Shown here piece by piece: positions 1 through 8,083 of a stretch of 58,880 nucleotides of DNA. Each line of letters opens with the position of its first letter. Position 1 is the first letter of the stretch. This DNA is from Catenovulum maritimum (lineage in GTDB: Bacteria > Pseudomonadota > Gammaproteobacteria > Enterobacterales > Alteromonadaceae): assembly GCF_001050375.1 (NCBI RefSeq), contig NZ_KQ130502.1, positions 1 to 58,880 on the forward strand. Direction: 5' to 3'. The position numbers and the translations under genes were made by a program. The notes under the pieces were generated by a model that was not told the DNA's origin, searched no databases, and was given only the letters and a program-made list of their open reading frames with translations.

Positions 1-663
1 GTCTCCACCTGAGGAATCGTCTGAAATGCTCACTTTTCCTGCGGTAAAACTAAGGTCATCAATAAAGTACTCTAAATTTTGTCCATCACCTCCCAAAACC
101 TTAAATACAATTTCACTAGATTTAAGCTGTCCAAATAATAAGTGTTGATAATGGCCTTGAATTAAAACCCATTCATTTCCGCTATTTTGTGAATTAACTG
201 CGGTCAGTGTTAAAGGCTTAGCTGAAACTTGATCGAATACATGCTGAGCAATTAATTTTTCTCTTGGACCAGCTTCATCTATCAGGTTTAAAGCTAAATT
301 AATTTCATCTATTTCTGTAGATGAAGCCTTAACCCATGCTGAAATTGTGTACTCATAACCATTAGTAAAACTGTTACTCGTATCAAGCATAACAGCTGAC
401 TCATTCAGCCCGCTCACTTTCAAACTAGTGTTACCTGTTTTGTAAGCCTCGGTCGACACATTTAAATTTGAAGTGGACTCAAACTGCCATGCAGATAAAT
501 CATTAGATTCAAAGTCCAAAGTCTGAATTGTTAATCCTGATTCTGGCTGTTTATTTTCAGCCGAAAAACTTGGAATTTCTGTTTTATTCTGATCTGAGCA
601 TGCAGAAATTAGTAAACCAGAGAGACCAAATATAAAGGTTTTTGCTTTTAAATTAATTCTCAT
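1..663 (-). CDS. CBM4/9/22-like domain lipoprotein, probable start of a xylanase (3' part outside window)
   Basis: This open frame runs off the left edge on the minus strand; 221 codons are visible. It begins with a lipoprotein signal whose lipobox is LISAC (Cys at residue 22), so the product should be lipid-anchored. Residues about 45-208 form a jelly-roll type carbohydrate-binding module (pattern LDFES.DLSAW ... FIDDLSF), as in CBM4/9/22 modules of GH10 xylanases. The visible part ends in a Ser/Gly/Asp-rich linker, which implies a further, probably catalytic, domain beyond the edge. A GH10 identity is inferred from the module type and the neighbouring xylan genes; it is not seen. It is divergent from the binding-protein gene at 917 and shares a control region with it that holds one copy of the locus-wide 17-bp palindrome. 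Confidence 0.75.
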   Translation of the reverse strand, partial: MRINLKAKTFIFGLSGLLISACSDQNKTEIPSFSAENKQPESGLTIQTLDFESNDLSAWQFESTSNLNVSTEAYKTGNTSLKVSGLNESAVMLDTSNSFTNGYEYTISAWVKASSTEIDEINLALNLIDEAGPREKLIAQHVFDQVSAKPLTLTAVNSQNSGNEWVLIQGHYQHLLFGQLKSSEIVFKVLGGDGQNLEYFIDDLSFTAGKVSISDDSSGGD

Positions 664-839
664 ATACACATTCACCGTTAACATCTTGTACACACAAATC
701 TATATTATTGTAATAATGACTACAAGTTAGTTTTGAATTTTTTTTAGTCATAAATGTATAGCTATAAAATTAATGATAAAACAATCCTTTAAATACAGTG
801 GCTTATAAAATAAATTTTGATCTCTTTAAAAACACACTT

Positions 840-856
840 ATTGTCCACTTGACTTT
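840..856 (-). promoter_or_regulatory. Xylan-locus operator copy A over a -35 box
   Basis: Read on the minus strand the site is AAAGTCAAGTGGACAAT, one of four similar 17-bp GTC-N5-GAC sites in this window. On the plus strand its right half provides the -35 box TTGACT (849-854), followed after 18 bp by a TAGAAT -10 box (873-878), upstream of the gene at 917. The position fits a repressor site. The promoter and operator are read from sequence; the binding protein is unknown. Confidence 0.6.
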
Positions 857-916
857 AATGTTCCAATAAAATTAGAATGGATTGTAAATACAGTGTAATT
901 AGACACAGAGGCTGAC

Positions 917-1804
917 ATGAAAAATAGATTACTAAGCATTACTTTTTTATTAATCATTCCTATTATTTTTATACATTCAGTCTGTGCTAAGGAAAGGCTT
1001 CCCATCCAATTGAATGTACAAGGTAAATCTACTGATCAAAGGTTCGCTGTCGTATTGTTAAAAAGCCTTATTAATAGAGACAATAAATACCAACTTAATT
1101 TTATGGATGATGGAACTGGTATTCAGTTAAGCGAAGCAAAATTACATAACGATCTGTTAAACGATAAAATCCACATCATCTGGACATTAACAAGTAAATC
1201 CCACGAAGAAAAATTTCAAGCTATTTACATACCCATTTATCGAGGTATGTACGGCATGCGGATCCCGATAGTGACAAAACAAAACCAAAATATTTTCCAT
1301 GGTGTAAAAACATTAGATGACTTGAAAAAATTTAAAGCAGGCCAAGGTTCTTTTTGGGCTGATACTAAAATATTGCAAGCGAATAATCTACCTGTCGTGA
1401 AGGAGCTTAAATACATTAATCTATTTCATATGCTCGAAGGCGATAGATTTGATTACTTCCCTAGAGGTATTCCTGAACCTTGGGCTGAAATAGAGCGTGA
1501 GCAAGCATTAGATCTAGTCGTCGAATCCAATATTATGATTAGATACACAGCGCCTTTTTATTTCTTTGTTAATAAATCAAACAAAAAATTAGCTAGCTAC
1601 TTAACGGCAAGTTTAAATTCGCTTATCAGTTCAGGTGAGTACAACAAAATGTTTTACTCACACCCAGATATTAAAAGTGCCTTAAATAAAGCAAACTTAA
1701 AACAAAGAAATGTCATTCACCTGAAGAATCCAGAACTAACAAGTGCAACCCCAACCGACAGAGCAGAGTTGTGGTTTGACCCTAACCAAAGTCTGGTACA
1801 TTAG
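917..1804 (+). CDS. Orphan periplasmic solute-binding protein (SBP_bac_3-like)
   Basis: The protein has 295 residues with a clear N-terminal signal peptide (about 1-24, hydrophobic core LLSITFLLIIPIIF). The remainder resembles type II periplasmic binding proteins of the SBP_bac_3 class that are found alone in many Alteromonadales. No ABC permease or ATPase gene is nearby, so it may act as a sensor or accessory binder rather than in classical uptake. A GAGG ribosome site precedes the ATG. The promoter overlaps operator copy A, tying it to the xylan genes. The ligand is unknown, and the family call is from overall sequence pattern without a diagnostic motif. Confidence 0.6.
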   Translation: MKNRLLSITFLLIIPIIFIHSVCAKERLPIQLNVQGKSTDQRFAVVLLKSLINRDNKYQLNFMDDGTGIQLSEAKLHNDLLNDKIHIIWTLTSKSHEEKFQAIYIPIYRGMYGMRIPIVTKQNQNIFHGVKTLDDLKKFKAGQGSFWADTKILQANNLPVVKELKYINLFHMLEGDRFDYFPRGIPEPWAEIEREQALDLVVESNIMIRYTAPFYFFVNKSNKKLASYLTASLNSLISSGEYNKMFYSHPDIKSALNKANLKQRNVIHLKNPELTSATPTDRAELWFDPNQSLVH

Positions 1805-1878
1805 GCTAAATGTTAGCTAAAGGCTTAGCCTTATATATTTCGTCTGTCTAAAATGAATATTGTATTTAGATACTTCAA

Positions 1879-1907
1879 TTGCAATATAGTCAAGTAGACA
1901 CTATCAT
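1879..1907 (+). promoter_or_regulatory. Promoter of the GPH symporter gene with operator copy B
   Basis: A TTGCAA -35 box (1879-1884) and a TATCAT -10 box (1902-1907) are 17 bp apart. The spacer contains ATAGTCAAGTAGACACT (1886-1902), the second copy of the 17-bp xylan-locus palindrome. Because the promoter lies here, translation of the symporter cannot sensibly begin at the ATG-less open frame start at 1879 and is placed at 1975. Confidence 0.55.
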
Positions 1908-1974
1908 TCAATATAGAAAAGTTAGAAACAAGTTTAAAGCGTGTTCTAACTATAATAAAAATCTGGAGCATAAT

Positions 1975-3369
1975 ATGTCGAACACTAGTGTTAAGCTAAC
2001 GTTCAAAGAAAAAATTGGCTATGGTTTAGGAGATACAGCAAGCAACATAGTGTTTCAAGTTGTTGCTAATTTCATGCTGATTTTCTATACCGATGTCTTT
2101 GGGATTGGCGCAGCTGCTGCTGGCACACTGATGTTAGTTGTTCGGGTATTTGATGCTTTTACCGACCCTATTATGGGTGGAGTAGCCGATAGAACTCGAA
2201 CAAAATGGGGCGTTTACCGCCCTTATCTCTTATTTATGGCAATTCCTTACGGCATCATGGCTATAGTCGCCTTTACCATTCCAGAGTTTAGTGAAGACGG
2301 TAAGCTAATCTATGCCTATATTACTTACGCAGTTTTAATGATGCTTTATACCAGTATTAATATTCCCTACTCTGCATTAGGTGGAGTAATGACAAGTAAC
2401 ACCAAAGAAAGAGCTTCATTACAATCTTACCGATTTGCCATGGCAATGACGGGATTATTGATAGTGGTTTCAGCTTTACCTATTTTGGTTGATTGGTTTG
2501 GACAAGGTGATAAAGCGAAGGGCTACCAGTATGCTATGAGTGTTCTGGCATTATTAGCTGTCATCTGCTTTTTAGGTTGCTTTGCTTTAACAAAAGAAAA
2601 GCAAACACCACCGCCAAGAGATCCAAATCAATCTATATCTGGCGACTTCTTTAGCCTGTTTAAAAATGATCAATGGGTTATTATTTCCATTATCAGTGTG
2701 TTTATTTTAACACTAGTCGCACTAAGAGGCTCTGTTACACCTCATTACGTAAAATATGTCTTAGGTGATGAAACCTTAACCGCTAGTTTTATGACACTTG
2801 GTGGAATTGCATCTGTGTTAGGTGCGGTATCAACCATATATTTATCCAAAATAATAACGAATAAAAAACTGTTTCAAATCGGTTTGAGTGTAGGTATCGC
2901 TGCTCATGCCTTGTTATTCATCATGCCGGTTAATCAAATTACTTTAATTTACCTTATTTTTATTGTCGCTAATTTTGCTCATATGCTAGTTACTCCGATT
3001 TTATTTAGCATGGTCGCTGATACAGTTGACTATGGTGTGCTTAAAATAGGTAGACGTATCACAGCAATGACCTTTTCTGGCCACTTATTAGCGATAAAAA
3101 TGGGTTTTGCAATTGGCGGTGCTTCGGCTGGCTGGTTACTAGCTGCCTATAATTATGTGCCTAACCAAGAACAAACAAGCGATGCTATATTTGGTATTAC
3201 ATTTGCCTTTGCTGGCGCGCCTGTTTTACTCCTATTCGCAAGTTTAATTTTAATCAGAAAATATAAATTGTCTGAAGAATACTTAGCGGATATCAATTTA
3301 AAAACAAATAACAATCAAACGATTAAATCGTGCTCAATTAAAAATGAAAACGCTTGTGAAACCGCATAA
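1975..3369 (+). CDS. GPH-family sugar:cation symporter, probable xylo-oligosaccharide transporter
   Basis: The product is a 464-residue, about 12-helix inner-membrane protein of the glycoside-pentoside-hexuronide:cation symporter family (MelB/XynP type). Family hallmarks are the N-terminal EKIGYGLGDTASN stretch and DPIMGGVADRTRTKWGVYRPYLL in the first cytoplasmic loop. It would import oligosaccharides or xylosides with Na+ or H+. The ATG at 1975 is chosen because GGAG (1965-1968) lies at the right distance and because promoter boxes overlap the longer open frame. It is followed by a GH43 gene about 120 bp downstream, with a hairpin between them, a usual pairing for uptake and intracellular hydrolysis of xylo-oligosaccharides. 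Substrate is inferred from context. Confidence 0.85.
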   Translation: MSNTSVKLTFKEKIGYGLGDTASNIVFQVVANFMLIFYTDVFGIGAAAAGTLMLVVRVFDAFTDPIMGGVADRTRTKWGVYRPYLLFMAIPYGIMAIVAFTIPEFSEDGKLIYAYITYAVLMMLYTSINIPYSALGGVMTSNTKERASLQSYRFAMAMTGLLIVVSALPILVDWFGQGDKAKGYQYAMSVLALLAVICFLGCFALTKEKQTPPPRDPNQSISGDFFSLFKNDQWVIISIISVFILTLVALRGSVTPHYVKYVLGDETLTASFMTLGGIASVLGAVSTIYLSKIITNKKLFQIGLSVGIAAHALLFIMPVNQITLIYLIFIVANFAHMLVTPILFSMVADTVDYGVLKIGRRITAMTFSGHLLAIKMGFAIGGASAGWLLAAYNYVPNQEQTSDAIFGITFAFAGAPVLLLFASLILIRKYKLSEEYLADINLKTNNNQTIKSCSIKNENACETA

Positions 3370-3417
3370 ATAAAAACGCAGTTTCATATATTTCGATCAA
3401 AAATTTTTGGTTACCAA

Positions 3418-3452
3418 GATTATAGTCTTAAAAACTATAATCATATTTTTTT
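3418..3452 (+). terminator. Hairpin with T-rich tail after the symporter gene
   Basis: GATTATAGT (3418-3426) pairs with ACTATAATC (3434-3442) around a 7-nt loop and is followed by a T-rich run. It may terminate or attenuate transcription between the symporter and the GH43 gene. An outer pair, TGGTTAC and GTAACCA, also flanks it. Confidence 0.4.
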
Positions 3453-3489
3453 ATTTAGTAACCATATTATAGATAAAAAGTGGATTAAT

Positions 3490-4566
3490 ATGACATCATC
3501 AGTAACTCTCACAATTCCTGAGTCAAGTTTAGTAGAAGCACATGAGGTGCAGAGCGATGCCGAAGCTGTGACACAACGTGATATGCAAAGGGCAGAAAAT
3601 ATCAAAGCAGTTTCGCCGCCTTTAGTCACTCATATTTATACAGCTGATCCTTCTGCGCATGTATTTAACGGTAAACTCTATATTTACCCATCGCATGATA
3701 TAGAAACCAGTGAACCTATGAATGATGATGGTGATCACTTTGCGATGCGTGATTATCATGTTTTCTCTCTTGATCGCCCAAATGGAAAAATTAATGATCA
3801 TGGTGTTGCTCTGGATATTGACAATGTACCTTGGGCATCAAAACAAATGTGGGCACCCGACGCTGCAGAGAAAGATGGGCAATATTATTTGTATTTTCCT
3901 GCCAGGGATCAATCAGGTATTTTTAGAATTGGTGTGGCTTCAGGAGACTGTCCAGAAGGTCCATTTACCGCTGAACCTGATTTTATTCAGGGTACATTCA
4001 GTATAGACCCGGCTGTTTATAATGATAATGGCGAATATTACTTATACTTTGGTGGTATTTGGGGCGGCCAATTACAACGTTGGCAATCCGGCAGCTACAC
4101 TGAGGATATGTACCCAGCTGATAATGAAACGGCAATTAAGCCTAGAGTCGCTAAATTATCAACGGATATGATTTCACTCAGTGAAACAGTAAAAGAGATA
4201 GACATCTTAGATGAAAATGGTGAGCTATTAGTTGCGGGTGATACTGATAGAAGGTTTTTTGAAGGCCCTTGGGTGCACAAATTTAATAAGCAATACTATT
4301 TGTCTTACTCAACTGGTGATACACATAAAATTGTGTATGCAACGAGTGACTCACCCTACGGACCATTTAAATATCAAGGCGTTATTTTAAATCCTGTGTT
4401 AGGTTGGACAACCCATCATTCAATCACACAATACGATGGTAAATGGTATCTTTTTTACCATGATAGTTCTTTATCGGGTGGTCAAACCCATTTACGAAGT
4501 ATAAAAATGACAGAATTAATCCATAATCCAGATGGCACAATTCAGACAATAGAACCTTACGAATAA
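3490..4566 (+). CDS. Glycoside hydrolase family 43 (probable beta-xylosidase / arabinofuranosidase)
   Basis: This 358-residue single-domain protein has a five-bladed propeller pattern. The catalytic triad of GH43 is visible: Asp53 in TADPSAHVF (general base), Asp173 in SIDPAVY (pKa modulator) and Glu258 in FFEGPWVH (general acid). WAPDAAEKDGQYYLYFPA is the usual blade-two signature. The TADPSAHVF/IYPSHD variant resembles the GH43 group that includes exo-acting xylosidases. There is no signal peptide, so it should work in the cytoplasm on sugars brought in by the adjacent GPH symporter. The first 40 residues precede the domain and could be partly mis-started. Exact linkage specificity cannot be read from sequence. 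Confidence 0.85.
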   Translation: MTSSVTLTIPESSLVEAHEVQSDAEAVTQRDMQRAENIKAVSPPLVTHIYTADPSAHVFNGKLYIYPSHDIETSEPMNDDGDHFAMRDYHVFSLDRPNGKINDHGVALDIDNVPWASKQMWAPDAAEKDGQYYLYFPARDQSGIFRIGVASGDCPEGPFTAEPDFIQGTFSIDPAVYNDNGEYYLYFGGIWGGQLQRWQSGSYTEDMYPADNETAIKPRVAKLSTDMISLSETVKEIDILDENGELLVAGDTDRRFFEGPWVHKFNKQYYLSYSTGDTHKIVYATSDSPYGPFKYQGVILNPVLGWTTHHSITQYDGKWYLFYHDSSLSGGQTHLRSIKMTELIHNPDGTIQTIEPYE

Positions 4567-4587
4567 ATAAAATATGTTTTGCAGAGT

Positions 4588-4621
4588 GTTTCATTACAGC
4601 AGACAAATGCTTTAATGAAAC
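4588..4621. terminator. Inverted repeat between convergent genes
   Basis: GTTTCATTA (4588-4596) pairs with TAATGAAAC (4613-4621) over a 16-nt loop. It sits between the convergent GH43 and binding-protein genes. There is no strong T run, so termination is only possible. Confidence 0.3.
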
Positions 4622-4636
4622 GCCCTCAACGCGAGG

Positions 4637-5719
4637 TTAGTTTAGCGGTAATTTGTTAATTAACTTTAGTGCATCAAATGTCGCGTTATTGTTTGTTTGT
4701 CTCAAATATTGAGAATAACTAACCAAATCGATTTTATCCCATTGGGATGCTTTTAATTTTTGGAGTACAACACCAACATTTTTTAAGTCGACTAAGCCCA
4801 ACTTGATCTTATCTTCTCTAAAATCCATTGAGTCTTTTTTTATGAGATCTTGATTTATCTGTATCATAGCAAGGTAGGGGAAAATAAAATGCCCACCAAT
4901 ACTGGCTGCTATTTTTTTGTTTTCGACTAGCTCAAGTGCATCTGTAATAAAATCGAAAGTAACAAGTACAGTCTTTTCTTCATCTATCATTACCTTATTA
5001 GTAACGGCTATCGCTAATTCACTACCTGCAGTCCAATAAATAGAGGTTTCAGCTTGCTTTAATGAGTTAAGTGAGAGTTGTTGCTCTGTCCGGCTTACTT
5101 CCCAATGCGTTTTTGCAAGTGACTTTATCTCACATTCAGGGTCAAGATTAACTATATTTTTCAATCCTAACTCTCGAGCCTGAGTTACATTATCCCAAGA
5201 CCCTGACAATGCAATAATATTGCAGTTTACATCAAGCTTTTTAGCCCGGTTAATTGCATATTGAGTGATACTTTCACTGGCTTCTATATTGTCGTAATAA
5301 ATATTTTGTCGCCAATTTGGATAGGATTTACGAATGGATTCAAGTGAATTTAACCCAAGTTCTTTAGGTTCTGCTTCAAAGCTAATATAGCGAATGTTTT
5401 TGCTTTCAAGTAAATCGAACAACTTTTTCGTGTTACCGCCAAGCGGCCTAACAATCGCGTAATCAAATTGGGTTAAGTTAACTGCCTTGTTCACATTCTC
5501 GATATAATTAAATCTATCGTATCCTGCTAAAATTATACTGAGATCGATTTCAAATTGTTTCGCAGACTCTTTAGCTATGGGGATTGTTGAATCCCAAAAA
5601 ACTTGAGACTCAGCGGCTGGAATAAAATAAGCGACTTTAACCTTTTCCGCGAGCGCGAATAAACTGGTAAATGGTAAAATAATTACGATTAAAGCTTTAC
5701 ACAAAGAGTACATAGGCAT
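4637..5719 (-). CDS. Type I periplasmic sugar-binding protein (LacI/ribose-binding fold), orphan
   Basis: The protein has 360 residues with a signal peptide (about 1-24, ending FALA-EK) followed by KVAYFIPAAESQVFWDS, the usual first strand of Peripla_BP_4 binding proteins. The rest alternates strands and helices as in ribose- or autoinducer-2-binding proteins (YWTAGSELAIAVTNK, VTFDFITDALELV). No ABC genes lie nearby. It is the last gene of the minus-strand unit TonB receptor, halogenases, regulator, binding protein, 63 bp after the Nudix regulator gene. It could present a sugar to a membrane sensor encoded elsewhere, as LuxP does for LuxQ, but this is inference. The ligand is unknown. Confidence 0.7.
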   Translation of the reverse strand: MPMYSLCKALIVIILPFTSLFALAEKVKVAYFIPAAESQVFWDSTIPIAKESAKQFEIDLSIILAGYDRFNYIENVNKAVNLTQFDYAIVRPLGGNTKKLFDLLESKNIRYISFEAEPKELGLNSLESIRKSYPNWRQNIYYDNIEASESITQYAINRAKKLDVNCNIIALSGSWDNVTQARELGLKNIVNLDPECEIKSLAKTHWEVSRTEQQLSLNSLKQAETSIYWTAGSELAIAVTNKVMIDEEKTVLVTFDFITDALELVENKKIAASIGGHFIFPYLAMIQINQDLIKKDSMDFREDKIKLGLVDLKNVGVVLQKLKASQWDKIDLVSYSQYLRQTNNNATFDALKLINKLPLN

Positions 5720-5782
5720 GGTGTTCTGTTAACGATTAAATTAACTGTAGCATATACGCCCATATACATCTAAGCACATAAG

Positions 5783-6514
5783 TTAATATTCAAAGCTAAA
5801 GCCAAATTCCCTTAATTTTTCATAGACATTAATATCAAACCTATATAAAGAGGCTGCACGATGCGCAACGCCTTTTTGTTTTTCTTTGCAATCAATCAGC
5901 AAATTCATTTTATTAATCTTACGTCTAAAATTCGGCTTATCTAGAGTCACCTCTAGCATAGCTTCGTATAGCTCTTGCAGTTGCAGCAAGGTGAATTTTT
6001 CAGGCAGTAAACTAAAACCTATCGGCTCATGTCTTACTTTGTATTTAAAATGTTCTAAGCAAGATTCAATAATATCTTTATGGTCAAAGATAAGCTCAGG
6101 TAAATTTCTAACATCAAACCACTGGATTTCGTGTGTGTTTTCACCACGTATGATTTGAGTCTCTTCTAATCTAACGAGTGCATAATAAGCGACAGTTACA
6201 ATACGTCTAATAGGGTAACGATTTACATTACCAAAAGCTGAGAGCTGATCTAGATGAAAATCTTTAACGCCTGTTGTTGTATTAACAACACGATAAGCAG
6301 CGCTTTCTATATCTTCATCCCATTTGACCCAATGACCTATTAAGCCCCACTTACCTGCTGCTAAACCTTGATTATATTTAACTAATAAAATCTTAAGTCG
6401 ACCTTCATCCATAGCAAAAATAAGACTATCGACTGATAGATTCGACATACAGTCTTTTGGTATTAATTCAGCATCATCCATTTCTGGGGCAAGCATTTTT
6501 GGTTCACCTGTCAT
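5783..6514 (-). CDS. Nudix-domain transcriptional regulator (NrtR/AraR-like)
   Basis: The 243 residues show an N-terminal Nudix fold (about 25-150, LSVDSLIFAMDEGRLKILLV ... GKWGLIGHWV) and a C-terminal winged helix (about 160-243). In the Nudix box Arg75 remains but the catalytic glutamates are replaced (Val76, Thr79, Thr80 in AAYRVVNTTTGV). The domain is therefore predicted to bind a ligand rather than hydrolyse it, as in NrtR-type regulators and the Nudix-fold arabinose regulator AraR of Bacteroides. It sits 40 bp after a halogenase gene inside the xylan locus, so a pentose or pentose derivative is a likely effector. It is the best candidate in the window to bind the four 17-bp palindromes. 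Target and ligand are inference. Confidence 0.8.
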   Translation of the reverse strand: MTGEPKMLAPEMDDAELIPKDCMSNLSVDSLIFAMDEGRLKILLVKYNQGLAAGKWGLIGHWVKWDEDIESAAYRVVNTTTGVKDFHLDQLSAFGNVNRYPIRRIVTVAYYALVRLEETQIIRGENTHEIQWFDVRNLPELIFDHKDIIESCLEHFKYKVRHEPIGFSLLPEKFTLLQLQELYEAMLEVTLDKPNFRRKINKMNLLIDCKEKQKGVAHRAASLYRFDINVYEKLREFGFSFEY

Positions 6515-6554
6515 TGCATTCTCTCAAATTAAACTTAGTACTCATCAAATATGG

Positions 6555-8075
6555 CTAAACAGATTCTAAATTCGCACGACAAAATTTATTAATAAATTCA
6601 GATTGTTTAGGCATGCGTTCAACAGACTCTTTGATGACCTTTTTTATATTGTCACAACGATGGCGTATTTCTTCAAGTGATAAATTATCAACTAACGGAT
6701 GATATGCCTCGGGCGTAATGCCTTGACCTAACATAACAGCTAACCAACTGGATTGGTTAAATAATTCATCGTCTTGGCGAAATATACGACCAGTTTGGCT
6801 AAACAACTTTATCTTTTGTTCTAAATACGCTGGCACTTCCATATTTTTACAGTATCGCCAAAATTCTGTATCTTCTCTTTCAGTCACTTTGTAGTGAAGA
6901 ATAATAAAATCTCGAATTCTTTCCACTTCTAACTTTGTCTGTGAGTTAAAAGTATCTATGACACTTTTTTCAAAGCTTTTATCCGGAAATAAACTCATTA
7001 AACGAGAAATGCTACTTTGAATTAAATGTATTGAGGTTGATTCTAATGGCTCAATAAAGCCACTCGATAACCCAATGGCAACACAATTTTTATTCCAATG
7101 TTTTCTTCGCGTACCTGTGGTGAATTTAACCACTCTAGGTTCGGTTAATACTTGGCCTTCAATATTGTCTAGTAAAGTCTGTTTCGCTTCGTCATCTGAC
7201 ATAAACCGACTTGAATATACATGGCCGTTGCCAGTTCTATGCTGTAAAGGGATACGCCATTGCCATCCTGCGCCATGCGCAGTCGAGCGCGTATAAGGTA
7301 CGGGGTCAGCAACATTTTTACTAGGCGCTACAACTGCTCTATCACAAGGTAACCAATGTCCCCAATGTTCGTAACCTGTATTCAATGCCTCTTCAATTAA
7401 CAGCCCTTTAAAGCCTGAACAATCAATGAATAACTCACCTTCTACTACTTGACCATCCGCTAATTCGACTGAATTAATAAAGCCTGATTTTGAATCGAGT
7501 TTTACTTCTTGCACTGTATTTTCAATACGAATAACACCATTTTTTTCGGCAAAATTTCTTAACCACTTTGCATATAAACCAGCATCAAAGTGAAAAGCAT
7601 AAGCGATATTATTCAGTGGCGAATTAGGTACATTAATAGACCGCATCATTTTATGATTATAAGCAGCAACACAGTTAAAGGCATAATCCTCGATTGATCC
7701 TGCTTGATTAGTTTGATTGAGCTTGTTCCAATAATGATGAAAATCGACTCCTTCAAAATTTAAGCCTATGGTGCCAAATGGGTGCATATACTTATGGTTA
7801 TTTTGCTTCCAATTAACAAACTCTATCCCGTGTTTAAAAGTCGCTTGAGTCGCTTTTACAAACTCATTTTCGTCAATACCCAGTAAAGCGTTAAATAACT
7901 GAATTTGCGGTATAGTCGCTTCACCAACACCGACTGTCGGTATGTCTGCCGATTCAATTAGGGTAATAGTGCAATTAGGTTTTTTAATCAATTTTGCCAT
8001 TGCTGCAGCTGTCATCCAACCTGCCGTACCGCCGCCAACAATGACGATTTTTTCTATTGATTGATCTTGTGTCAT
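6555..8075 (-). CDS. Flavin-dependent halogenase family protein (Trp_halogenase), copy 1
   Basis: This is a full-length 506-residue member of the tryptophan-halogenase family. The FAD-binding start VIVGGGTAGWMTA, the GVGEATIP motif (about 49-56), the catalytic lysine (Lys81 in ATFKHGIEF), the WQWRIP motif and the EPLESTS region are all present. Known members oxidise chloride or bromide with FADH2 and O2 and transfer it through the lysine. Members found beside TonB receptors in marine bacteria and xanthomonads rarely have a known substrate, and free tryptophan is not implied. No flavin reductase gene lies in the window. It follows the degenerate paralogue by 8 bp and is co-oriented with the TonB receptor. 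Confidence 0.88.
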   Translation of the reverse strand: MTQDQSIEKIVIVGGGTAGWMTAAAMAKLIKKPNCTITLIESADIPTVGVGEATIPQIQLFNALLGIDENEFVKATQATFKHGIEFVNWKQNNHKYMHPFGTIGLNFEGVDFHHYWNKLNQTNQAGSIEDYAFNCVAAYNHKMMRSINVPNSPLNNIAYAFHFDAGLYAKWLRNFAEKNGVIRIENTVQEVKLDSKSGFINSVELADGQVVEGELFIDCSGFKGLLIEEALNTGYEHWGHWLPCDRAVVAPSKNVADPVPYTRSTAHGAGWQWRIPLQHRTGNGHVYSSRFMSDDEAKQTLLDNIEGQVLTEPRVVKFTTGTRRKHWNKNCVAIGLSSGFIEPLESTSIHLIQSSISRLMSLFPDKSFEKSVIDTFNSQTKLEVERIRDFIILHYKVTEREDTEFWRYCKNMEVPAYLEQKIKLFSQTGRIFRQDDELFNQSSWLAVMLGQGITPEAYHPLVDNLSLEEIRHRCDNIKKVIKESVERMPKQSEFINKFCRANLESV

Positions 8076-8083
8076 ATATACAC

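Noticed and set aside
1879-1974. Longer N-terminus for the GPH symporter starting at 1879
   Set aside because: Promoter boxes and an operator overlap this stretch, and a proper GGAG site precedes the ATG at 1975.
5886-6158. Plus-strand open frame inside the Nudix regulator gene
   Set aside because: It lies wholly antisense to a well-supported gene and has no recognisable domain or ribosome site.
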